This document shows positions 12,635-20,247 of a DNA stretch of 64,000 nt, in pieces (within the stretch, counting starts at the first letter, position 1; each line of letters opens with the position of its first letter). The notes beneath the pieces were generated by a model that was given only the letters and a program-made list of their open reading frames with translations, did not search any database and was not told the origin of the DNA. Where the stretch lies: the NCBI RefSeq assembly GCF_040812015.1, contig NZ_JBFNXJ010000005.1:1-64000 (forward strand), written 5' to 3'. The position numbers were made by a program, and so were the translations under genes. The DNA is from Chitinivorax sp. PXF-14. Its GTDB lineage: Bacteria > Pseudomonadota > Gammaproteobacteria > Burkholderiales > SCOH01.

Positions 12635-13417
12635 TCACTTGCCGTATACGTCGAAATCGAAATACTTGTCCTGCGTCTTTTTATAGACGCCATTGGCGCG
12701 GATGGCCTTGATCGCGGCGCTGAACTGGTCGCGCAGATCGGCATCGGACTTGCGCACGGCCACACCGGCGCCCTGCCCCAGGTATTTCGGGTCGTCGAGC
12801 ACCGCGCCGACAAAGCCGAAGCCCTTGCCGGACGGCGTCTTCAGGAAGCCTTCGTTGCCCACCACGACATCCACCAGCGTCGCATCGACACGGCCGGAAG
12901 CCAGGTCGAGGAAGGCCTCGTTCTGCGAGCCGTAAGGCACGACAGTGGCACCGGCCTTGCCGAACAGGTCGTTGGCATAGGTTTCCTGGATCGAGGCGCG
13001 CAGCACGCCGATCTTCTTGCCCTTCATGCCGGCGGGCGTGGCGTTGAGCTTGCCATCTGCCTTGGCAACCAGGCGCGACGGGGTGTTGTAGTACTTGGTG
13101 GAGAATTCGACCGACTGCTTGCGCTCGTCGGTGATCGTCATCGACGAGATCACCGCGTCGAACTTGCGTGCATTGAGCGCGGGGATGATGCCGTCCCAGT
13201 CCTGTTCAACGAAGGTGCACTTGGCCTTCATCTGAGCGCACAGCGCATTGGCGATGTCGATGTCGAAGCCGGCCAGCTTGCCGTCCGGCGTCTTCGACGA
13301 GAACGGTGGGTAGGCAGCTTCGAGGCCGATGCGAATCTGCTTCCACTCCTTGGCCATGGCGGCGGGAACTGCCAGCGTGGACATCATCAACGCGGCGACC
13401 AGTGCGACTTTCTTCAT
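12635..13417 (-). CDS. aotJ: Periplasmic arginine/ornithine-binding protein AotJ
   Basis: Extracellular solute-binding protein, family 3, about 260 residues, with signal peptide MKKVALVAALMMSTLAVPAA-MA. The mature part has the amino-acid-binding pattern AYPPFSSKTPDGKLAGFDIDIANAL and CTFVEQDWDGIIPAL. An in-frame GTG lies three codons upstream, but GGAG is 8 nt before the ATG, so the ATG is used. First gene of the aot-argR-ast run. Confidence 0.92.
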   Translation of the reverse strand: MKKVALVAALMMSTLAVPAAMAKEWKQIRIGLEAAYPPFSSKTPDGKLAGFDIDIANALCAQMKAKCTFVEQDWDGIIPALNARKFDAVISSMTITDERKQSVEFSTKYYNTPSRLVAKADGKLNATPAGMKGKKIGVLRASIQETYANDLFGKAGATVVPYGSQNEAFLDLASGRVDATLVDVVVGNEGFLKTPSGKGFGFVGAVLDDPKYLGQGAGVAVRKSDADLRDQFSAAIKAIRANGVYKKTQDKYFDFDVYGK

Positions 13418-13510
13418 TGACTTCACTCCTTGGCGGATGCTGTTCGTTACAAGCCTAGGCTTTTGACTCTAGGCGATGGGCTGATTGTAGTCAGCACCCC
13501 ACGTCCAACA

Positions 13511-13526
13511 TTTCTGAAATGCGACA
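13511..13526 (-). promoter_or_regulatory. Putative ArgR half-site upstream of aotJ
   Basis: Minus-strand TGTCGCATTTCAGAAA matches TGTCGC-N8-AA and resembles the astC site (TGTCGCTTCCAGAAAA). It lies about 95-110 bp upstream of the aotJ start. A clear second direct half-site was not found. Confidence 0.5.
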
Positions 13527-13648
13527 TCTTGTTACAGACCCCACCGCCCTCGCCATCGGGGGTGTCCGCAAGTTGACGACCGCCGATTCAAGCAAGCAAC
13601 CGCTCTGCAAACCGCGCCAGTGCAAGCCGTCGAGCCGTTGACCGAAGC

Positions 13649-13664
13649 TGTCGCATTAGGGAAA
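13649..13664 (+). promoter_or_regulatory. Putative ArgR site upstream of gdhB
   Basis: Plus-strand TGTCGCATTAGGGAAA fits TGTCGC-N8-AA. Exactly 21 bp upstream (13628) is CGTCGA, a weaker half-site in the same phase, as expected for the direct repeats of an ArgR operator. It suggests that gdhB is co-regulated with the arginine genes. Confidence 0.5.
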
Positions 13665-13699
13665 TCCGCGAGGATGCCGTTTCTCTAGAATGCGCCAGA

Positions 13700-13853
13700 A
13701 TTAGAACCGGCCAAAACGGCACAGCTGGTTTGCGACGAGTTCTTATTTCGAACGATTAGAACTGACCAAGGTGGCAGCGCCGGCTTGTGACAGGTTCCTA
13801 TTTCGGGAGATTAGAACCGGCCCAAACGGCACAGCCGGTTTGTGGCGAGTTCT
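13700..13853. repeat. Three tandem copies of the 41-bp palindromic element, 55-bp period
   Basis: Units begin at 13700, 13755 and 13810, an exact 55-bp spacing. Within each unit a 41-nt core runs from AGAAC to GTTCT/GTTCC (13703-13743, 13758-13798, 13813-13853). Copy 3 also has AACCGGC ... GCCGGTT, so each core can fold on itself. Copies 1 and 3 are nearly identical and copy 2 is diverged. The array sits in the 650-bp aotJ-gdhB region, downstream of the putative ArgR site and upstream of the gdhB start. Confidence 0.8.
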
Positions 13854-14075
13854 AGAACCGTGCCCGGCACGACGAGTAGCAGTCCATGCAATATGCCCAA
13901 CAGCAAATGGTTCCCGCTTATCGACAGAGCAAGCCACCGCACCCCATATGGCCATCCGATGCATGGCCAGATTGCGCGCCCCATGCCTCGATGCATCGTC
14001 TAATCTGAAGTTTCTGCCCACGAGGCATCAACGGCGACCAAGCAATCAGACACGATCTGAGGAGGAGACCCCCAC

Positions 14076-17000
14076 ATGCAGCACGATGTACAACTGACCA
14101 AGATGCTTGAACAGATTCGCGCAGCCGCCGGCAGCCAGATCGCCCCCGAGCTGCCGCCCTTCCTCGACCAGTATTACCAGCTGGTCGCGGCGGAAGACCT
14201 GCAAAGCCGCGAGGCGATCGACTGGTACGGCGCGGCGCTCGCGCATTTCCAGTTCGGCATGCAACGCAAGCCGGGCGAGCTCAAGCTGCGCGCCTACAAC
14301 CCGAATTTTGCCGAGGACAACTGGCAGACCTCGCACACGGTGGTCGAGATCGTCAACGACGACATGCCTTTCCTCGTCGACTCCGTGAGCCTCGTGCTGC
14401 AGCGCCTCGGGCTCAATATGCACCTGATCGTGCACCCGATCTTCGACGCGGTGCGTGACGCCAAGGGCACGCTGACCGGCCTCGACATCGCCGGCAGCCA
14501 GCCCGAATCGTGGATTCATGTCGAGATCGACCGCGTCAGCAGCCGCACCCAGCTCGACGACATCGTGGCGGCGCTGCGCACCTCGCTCACCCAGCTGCAC
14601 GCCTGCGTCGAAGACTGGCCGGCCATGGCCGAGCGCGTAGGCGACGTGCTGGCCGAGCTGAAGCAGAACGACAAGCAGGCTCCCGCCATCGTGGCCGATG
14701 CCTGCGCCTACCTGGGCTGGCTGCAGGATGACCATTTCGTCTTCCTGGGCTACCGCGACTATGAGCTGACGCACGACAAGAAAGGCCCGCAGCTCAAGAT
14801 CGTCAAGGACACGGGCCTGGGCCTCTTGCGCGAGACCGGCGACAAGGAAATCTCGGCCAGCTTCAAGGCGCTGCCGGCCACCCTGCGCGACCCGGCGCAT
14901 CCACGCGCGCAGAGCCTGCTGGTATTGACCAAGTCGAACTCGCGCTCGCCCGTGCACCGTCCGGGCTATCTCGATGTCGTTGCCGTGCGCCGTTTCGACG
15001 CCAAGGGCCAGGTAATCGGCGAACGCCGTTTCCTCGGCCTGTACACCGCATCGGCCTACAACACGCCGCCGCACCAGATTCCGCTGCTGGCCGGCAAGAT
15101 CGCCGCGGTGATGCATGCCAGCGGCCTCTTGCCCAACAGCCACAAGGCCAAGGCCCTGCTCAACGTGCTCGAAACCTATCCGCGCGACGAGTTGATCGAG
15201 ACCAGCGAAGACACGCTGCACGATATCGCCATGGGCGTGGTGAATCTGCAGGAACGGGCACGCGTGCGCGTGTTCATCCGCGAGGATGTGTTCCGCCGCT
15301 ACGTCTCGGCCCAGGTCTACCTGCCGCGCGACACCTATAACACCGATGTGCGGCTGAAGATGCAGCAGATCCTGATCAGCGCCTTCAAGGGCACCGGTGC
15401 CGAATTCAATGTGCAGCTGTCCGAGTCGTCGCTGGCGCGCATTCATTTCATCGTGCGCATTCCGACCGGCGCCGAGCTCCATTACGATGCGGCGGACATC
15501 GAGGCGCAGATCGTCGCCGCCTCGCGCCGCTGGGCCGACGAGCTGCGTGACAACCTGCTCGCCCATGCCGGCGAGGAGCGCGGCAATGCCCTGCTGCGCC
15601 GCTACCAGCATGCCTTCTCGGCTGGCTATATCGCCGATTTCAACGCCCGCAACGCAGTGGCCGACATCGACCGCATCGAGCGCTGTCTCGACAGCAACAC
15701 GCTGGAGCTCGCGCTGTCCGCGCCCAACCCGAACGATGTGAGCCAGGTTCGCCTGAAGCTCTACCGCTCGCAGGCGATCGAGCTGTCCGAGAGCGTACCG
15801 CTGCTGGAAAACCTCGGCGTACGTGTATCCGACGAGCGCCCTTACCGGCTGATGCTCGACGACGCACGCAATGTGTCGATCACCGATGTCGGCCTCAAGC
15901 TGCCGCAGACCGGGCTCCTGGCCGACAGCGACGCGCGCCAGGCCTTCCAGCAGGCATTTGCCGCGACCTTCAACGGCCTCGCCGAAAACGACCGCTTCAA
16001 CCGCCTGGTGCTGCTCGCCAACCTGCAGTGGCGCGAAGTCGTGGTGCTGCGTGCCTATGCCAAGTATCTGCGCCAGATCGGCTTCAACTACACGATCGAG
16101 ACCCTGGCCGACACGCTGGCCCGCCATGCGGCACTGGCGCGGCAACTGGTCGGCCTGTTCAACGCGCTGTTCGACCCGGCGCAGCCCGACAGCCTCAACA
16201 CCGAGGCGCTGATCGGCGAGCTGCACGAGGCGCTGCAACAGGTCGAGAGCGTGGACGATGAACGCATCCTGTCGGGCCTGTTCAACGTGATCAAGGCCAC
16301 GCTGCGCACCAACTTCTTCCAGGCCGGCAGCGACGGCCAGAGTAAGCCCTATGTCTCGTTCAAGCTGAACCCGCGCGAGATCCCGAACATGCCGCAGCCG
16401 GTGCTGATGTTCGAGATCTGGGTCTACTCGCCGCGCGTCGAAGGCATCCACCTGCGCGGCGGCAAGGTTGCTCGCGGCGGCCTGCGCTGGTCCGACCGCA
16501 AGGAAGATTTCCGCACCGAGGTACTGGGGCTCGTTAAGGCGCAGATGGTGAAGAACACCGTGATCGTGCCGGTCGGCTCCAAGGGCGGCTTCGTCTGCAA
16601 GCAGCAGGTGCCGGGCATGGACCGCGACGCGGTGCAGGCCGAGGGCATCGCATGCTACAAGACCTTCATCCGCGGCCTGCTCGACCTGACCGACAATCTG
16701 GTCGAGGGCAAGGTGGTGCCGCCGGCGAGCGTGGTACGCCGCGATGCCGACGACCCCTACCTCGTCGTCGCCGCCGACAAGGGCACCGCGACCTTTTCCG
16801 ACATCGCCAACTCGGTATCGCAGGAATACGGCTTCTGGCTCGACGACGCCTTCGCCTCGGGCGGCTCGGCCGGCTACGACCACAAGAAAATGGGCATCAC
16901 TGCACGCGGCGCATGGGAATCGGTCAAGCGCCAGTTCCGCGAGATGGGCGTCGATACGCAGAAGGAAGCCTTCACCGTGGCCGGTATTGGCGACATGGCC

Positions 17001-18893
17001 GGCGACGTGTTCGGCAATGGCATGCTGAACAGCCCCTATATCAAGCTGGTGGCCGCGTTCAACCACCTGCACATCTTCCTCGACCCGAATCCGGACGTCA
17101 CGCTGAGCTACAAGGAGCGCCAGCGCATGTTCGCGCTGCCGCGCTCGAGCTGGGAGGATTACAACAAGGAGACGATCTCCGAAGGCGGCGGCGTGTTCTC
17201 GCGAGCGGCCAAGTCCATTCCCCTGTCACCGCAGGTCAAGGCGCTGCTGCAGGTCGAGGCCGACAGCCTGACCCCGGCCGAGCTGATGAACGCCATCCTC
17301 AAGGCCCCGGTGGATCTGCTCTATAACGGCGGCATCGGCACCTACGTCAAGTCCGGCACGCAGAGCCAGGCAGAAGCGGCCGACCGCGCCAACGATGCGA
17401 TCCGCGTCAACGGCGCCGAGCTGCGTGCCAAGGTGTTCGGCGAAGGCGGCAACCTCGGCTGCACCCAGCTTGGCCGCGTCGAATTCGCGCTGAACGGCGG
17501 CCGCATCTACACCGATGCGATCGACAACTCGGGCGGCGTCGACTGCTCCGACCACGAGGTCAACATCAAGATCCTGCTGACCGGGCTGATACAGGCCGGC
17601 GACCTCACGCTCAAGCAGCGCAACACCCTGCTGGCCGAGATGACCGACGAGGTGGGCGAGCTGGTACTGCGCAACAACTATCTGCAGACCCAGGCCATCA
17701 GCCTCGAATCGAGCCAGATGCTGCCGCTGCTGCCAGCCCATATCCGCCTCATGCACAGCCTGGAGAAGGCCGGCAAGCTGAGCCGCCGCCTCGAATACCT
17801 GCCGAGCGACGATCAACTGGCCGAGCGCCGTACGAGAAGCCAGGGCGTGACCAAGCCAGAGCTGGCCGTGCTGCTGGCCTACAGCAAGATGGACCTGTTC
17901 CAGGACGTGCTCGACAGCAAGCTGCCCGACCAGCCCGGCATGGATCAGCTGCTGTTCGACTACTTCCCCAAGGTGCTCGGCGAGCGCTTCCCGGCCGGTA
18001 TGAAGAGCCACGCGCTGCGCCGCGAGATCATCTCGAACCAGCTGATCAACGAGACGATCAACCGCATGGGTTGCAGCTTCGTCGTCCGTCTGCGCGAGGA
18101 AACCGACGCCAGCGGCGCCGACATCGTGCAGGCCTGGCGCGATGCCTGCCGCCTGCTCGACGCCGGCAGCCTGTTCGACGCCATCGAGGCGCTGGATGGC
18201 GATGCCACCCGAAATGCGCACACCGCGCAGGCGGGCGGCAAGCAGGCGTCAGGCGGCGGCGCCAGGGCAAGCAGCCAGTACGCGCTGCATATCGAACTGC
18301 GCAAGCAGCTAGAACGGCTGACCCGCTGGGTGCTGCGCGAAAAGCTCGGCAACCCGGATCTCGGGCAAACGCTCGATGGCCTGCGCGACGCCTTCCAGCA
18401 GGCGGTGGCACAAGCACCGCGCTGGCTGGCCTACCGCGCCGATCTGGCGGCCAATGTGCAGGGCTTCATCGCCGACGGCATCCCGGCCGAGCTGGCGCAG
18501 CGGATCGGCTATCTCGATGCGATCGTCGCGCTGCTCGACATCGTGCTGCTGGCACAGCAGGCCGGCCAGCCGGTCGAGAATGTCGCCACCAGCTATTTCC
18601 GCCTCGACGAGCTGCTCTCGCTGACCTGGCTGCGTGCCAATATCGACGCCCTGCCGCGTGAATCGCGCTGGCAGACGCTGGCCCGCATGTCGCTGCGCGA
18701 CGAGCTGTACCGCGAGCAGCGCAACCTGGTCGAGCGCGTGCTCAAGCAGGGCGAGCTCGATACCTGGCTTGCCGCCAAGCAGGATGCCATCAACGGCGCG
18801 CGCCAGTTGCTGGCCGAGCTGCAGAGCGAGAAGCAGACCGACATCACCATGTTGTCCGCCGCCTTACGGGAGCTGCGCATCCGTTTTGCGTAG
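14076..18893 (+). CDS. gdhB: Large NAD-specific glutamate dehydrogenase GdhB
   Basis: A 1605-residue enzyme of the 180-kDa class that oxidatively deaminates glutamate to 2-oxoglutarate with NAD. The long N-terminal regulatory part contains ACT-like regions, and the catalytic part holds the glutamate-binding lysine motif PVGSKGGFVCK (about residue 830) and KGTATFSDIAN. The start ATG follows an excellent GAGGAGG-type site 10 nt upstream. It is divergent from the aot-ast run and uses the glutamate made by the AST pathway; in Pseudomonas the homologue is induced by arginine through ArgR. Confidence 0.96.
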   Translation: MQHDVQLTKMLEQIRAAAGSQIAPELPPFLDQYYQLVAAEDLQSREAIDWYGAALAHFQFGMQRKPGELKLRAYNPNFAEDNWQTSHTVVEIVNDDMPFLVDSVSLVLQRLGLNMHLIVHPIFDAVRDAKGTLTGLDIAGSQPESWIHVEIDRVSSRTQLDDIVAALRTSLTQLHACVEDWPAMAERVGDVLAELKQNDKQAPAIVADACAYLGWLQDDHFVFLGYRDYELTHDKKGPQLKIVKDTGLGLLRETGDKEISASFKALPATLRDPAHPRAQSLLVLTKSNSRSPVHRPGYLDVVAVRRFDAKGQVIGERRFLGLYTASAYNTPPHQIPLLAGKIAAVMHASGLLPNSHKAKALLNVLETYPRDELIETSEDTLHDIAMGVVNLQERARVRVFIREDVFRRYVSAQVYLPRDTYNTDVRLKMQQILISAFKGTGAEFNVQLSESSLARIHFIVRIPTGAELHYDAADIEAQIVAASRRWADELRDNLLAHAGEERGNALLRRYQHAFSAGYIADFNARNAVADIDRIERCLDSNTLELALSAPNPNDVSQVRLKLYRSQAIELSESVPLLENLGVRVSDERPYRLMLDDARNVSITDVGLKLPQTGLLADSDARQAFQQAFAATFNGLAENDRFNRLVLLANLQWREVVVLRAYAKYLRQIGFNYTIETLADTLARHAALARQLVGLFNALFDPAQPDSLNTEALIGELHEALQQVESVDDERILSGLFNVIKATLRTNFFQAGSDGQSKPYVSFKLNPREIPNMPQPVLMFEIWVYSPRVEGIHLRGGKVARGGLRWSDRKEDFRTEVLGLVKAQMVKNTVIVPVGSKGGFVCKQQVPGMDRDAVQAEGIACYKTFIRGLLDLTDNLVEGKVVPPASVVRRDADDPYLVVAADKGTATFSDIANSVSQEYGFWLDDAFASGGSAGYDHKKMGITARGAWESVKRQFREMGVDTQKEAFTVAGIGDMAGDVFGNGMLNSPYIKLVAAFNHLHIFLDPNPDVTLSYKERQRMFALPRSSWEDYNKETISEGGGVFSRAAKSIPLSPQVKALLQVEADSLTPAELMNAILKAPVDLLYNGGIGTYVKSGTQSQAEAADRANDAIRVNGAELRAKVFGEGGNLGCTQLGRVEFALNGGRIYTDAIDNSGGVDCSDHEVNIKILLTGLIQAGDLTLKQRNTLLAEMTDEVGELVLRNNYLQTQAISLESSQMLPLLPAHIRLMHSLEKAGKLSRRLEYLPSDDQLAERRTRSQGVTKPELAVLLAYSKMDLFQDVLDSKLPDQPGMDQLLFDYFPKVLGERFPAGMKSHALRREIISNQLINETINRMGCSFVVRLREETDASGADIVQAWRDACRLLDAGSLFDAIEALDGDATRNAHTAQAGGKQASGGGARASSQYALHIELRKQLERLTRWVLREKLGNPDLGQTLDGLRDAFQQAVAQAPRWLAYRADLAANVQGFIADGIPAELAQRIGYLDAIVALLDIVLLAQQAGQPVENVATSYFRLDELLSLTWLRANIDALPRESRWQTLARMSLRDELYREQRNLVERVLKQGELDTWLAAKQDAINGARQLLAELQSEKQTDITMLSAALRELRIRFA

Positions 18894-18906
18894 ATCGGCA
18901 CCAGGC

Positions 18907-18941
18907 AAGCAAAAAGCCGGCTTCATGCCGGCTTTTTGCTT
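18907..18941. terminator. Bidirectional intrinsic terminator after gdhB
   Basis: Fifteen-bp perfect inverted repeat, AAGCAAAAAGCCGGC and its complement, around a 5-nt loop TTCAT, with A/T tracts on both sides. It serves convergent gdhB and the PEP-CTERM gene. Confidence 0.9.
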
Positions 18942-18955
18942 GGTTCGGCCACCGC

Positions 18956-19957
18956 TTAACGAGCGGGTGTCCGTTGTCGCTGCAGATACCCCAGGGCCAA
19001 GAGCCCCAATGCCGCCAGCAGCATCGTCGATGGCTCGGGCAGGCCGGTCGGTGTCGGGTTCGAACCCAGGCCCGTCAGCGGCGCCACATCGTCAATCGCA
19101 CCGAAGCCACCGAAGATGTAGGTGGGGTTGGTTGGGTCGGTGATGTCACCGCTGCTGCGATAGTCGATGAAGGTGATCGAGTTGCAGCCGGCAATCAGCG
19201 CATGCCCCTGGCCATCGACCGCGCCCTGGTCAAAGTCGCAATTGATCCCGCTGCGCGTTTTCAGCCCGCCGCCCGTCGTCGCGTCGATGGTCCCGACAGC
19301 GCCGTCGCCAAACAGGGTGATCAGGCTGGTGTAGGGGTCGTAGATCATGCCGTGCGCCGGCAGCAGGCTGGTGTAGAGCCGCGTGGTGGCGAACGTCGTC
19401 ATATTGAGCAGGCCGACATTGCCAAAGCCGTTCGGCGAGCCGTTGACGTAGAAGACATTGCCGCCCGGCGTGAATGCCACCTGCGTCAGGCCGGTATCGC
19501 TGCCGCTCAGGCCATGCAACGTCCCTGCCGCCAGAGGGGCGATCGGCACGTCGACCAGGGCGCCGCCGAAATTACTGGTCCAGACCTTGTTGCCGCTCGG
19601 GTCCAGCGCCAGATGGTAGCTGGCGCCCTGCGAGGCGCCGGAGCCCACCAGGGCGCCGGCCGTGGTGACCTCGTAGACAAAGCCGGTGCCGGCGCCGCCG
19701 ATCAGCAGATTGCCATTCGGGGCGAAGATGATGCCATCCGCCCCCGGCAGCGCCGCGATATTATTCGCGCTGCCCAGCGCGGCATTGTTGGCGACGTCGT
19801 CATAGCTGTAGCTGACACTATTGACGTTGTTGCCGCCGTTGTAGTTGGTGTAATAGAGCGTGCCGGAAAACACGGTAGCCTGAACCGGCACGGAACAGGC
19901 CAAGCCTGCGACGGCCAGCGCCAAGGCACTGATTTTGCTGCAAACAGGCTGCTTCAT
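18956..19957 (-). CDS. PEP-CTERM sorting-domain exported protein
   Basis: A 333-residue secreted protein of unknown function. Signal peptide [27 protein letters not shown]; the middle is rich in Gly/Asn/Thr with repeats suggestive of a beta-propeller (NGNLLIGGAGTGFVYEV, GGNVFYVNGSPNGFG). The C-terminus is a PEP-CTERM tail: the motif PEPST, a hydrophobic helix, then a basic end QRQRTPAR. Such tails are cut by an exosortase, which is not in this window. The chosen ATG follows GGGAG. A sigma-54-like promoter lies 40-55 bp upstream. Confidence 0.85.
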   Translation of the reverse strand: MKQPVCSKISALALAVAGLACSVPVQATVFSGTLYYTNYNGGNNVNSVSYSYDDVANNAALGSANNIAALPGADGIIFAPNGNLLIGGAGTGFVYEVTTAGALVGSGASQGASYHLALDPSGNKVWTSNFGGALVDVPIAPLAAGTLHGLSGSDTGLTQVAFTPGGNVFYVNGSPNGFGNVGLLNMTTFATTRLYTSLLPAHGMIYDPYTSLITLFGDGAVGTIDATTGGGLKTRSGINCDFDQGAVDGQGHALIAGCNSITFIDYRSSGDITDPTNPTYIFGGFGAIDDVAPLTGLGSNPTPTGLPEPSTMLLAALGLLALGYLQRQRTPAR

Positions 19958-19996
19958 CTCGATCTCCCACCCGCGTGTTGAACACACAGGAGAACA

Positions 19997-20012
19997 AGCA
20001 ACAGCAGTGCCA
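19997..20012 (-). promoter_or_regulatory. Sigma-54 (-24/-12) promoter of the PEP-CTERM gene at 19 kb
   Basis: Minus strand reads TGGCACTGCTGTTGCT. The invariant GG and GC are exactly 10 bp apart and the match to TGGCACG-N4-TTGCW is near perfect. Transcription would start near 19986, giving a leader of about 29 nt that holds the ribosome site. Confidence 0.75.
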
Positions 20013-20122
20013 GCTCTCAATAAAGTTGGAAAATATAATATAAAACGCAAGTCATTGTTATTACTAGCAAATAAAGCCAGCACTCCATCCCGGCATCATA
20101 TCCACGCAGGGGCTCGTATGAG

Positions 20123-20153
20123 CTGTCAAATTCTTCGACAGTCATATACTGTC
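20123..20153. promoter_or_regulatory. Inverted-repeat enhancer candidate for the sigma-54 promoter
   Basis: CTGTC-N9-GACAGT-N5-ACTGTC: two overlapping dyads sharing GACAG, centred about 135 bp upstream of the -24/-12 element. This is the usual position for a bacterial enhancer-binding protein. The cognate activator is unknown; PrsR of PEP-CTERM systems is a candidate by analogy. Confidence 0.45.
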
Positions 20154-20190
20154 AGGCACACCATCCACCCGCCTGTTCAGCCAGCAGGCC

Positions 20191-20225
20191 ATGCAAAAGC
20201 CCGCGATGAACGCGGGCTTTTGCAT
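20191..20225. terminator. Intrinsic terminator downstream of phoD
   Basis: Fifteen-bp perfect arms (ATGCAAAAGCCCGCG and its complement) with a 5-nt loop and T-rich edge, 22 bp beyond the phoD stop on the minus strand. The rest of the 290-bp gap between phoD and the PEP-CTERM gene holds the regulatory sites described separately. Confidence 0.85.
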
Positions 20226-20247
20226 TGAAACAAATGACTGCGACAAC

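Noticed and set aside
14046-17072. A 1008-codon open frame antisense to gdhB
   Set aside because: It mirrors the codon bias of the GC-rich gdhB gene, its product is a low-complexity Val/Arg/Gln/His mix, and gdhB itself is unmistakable.
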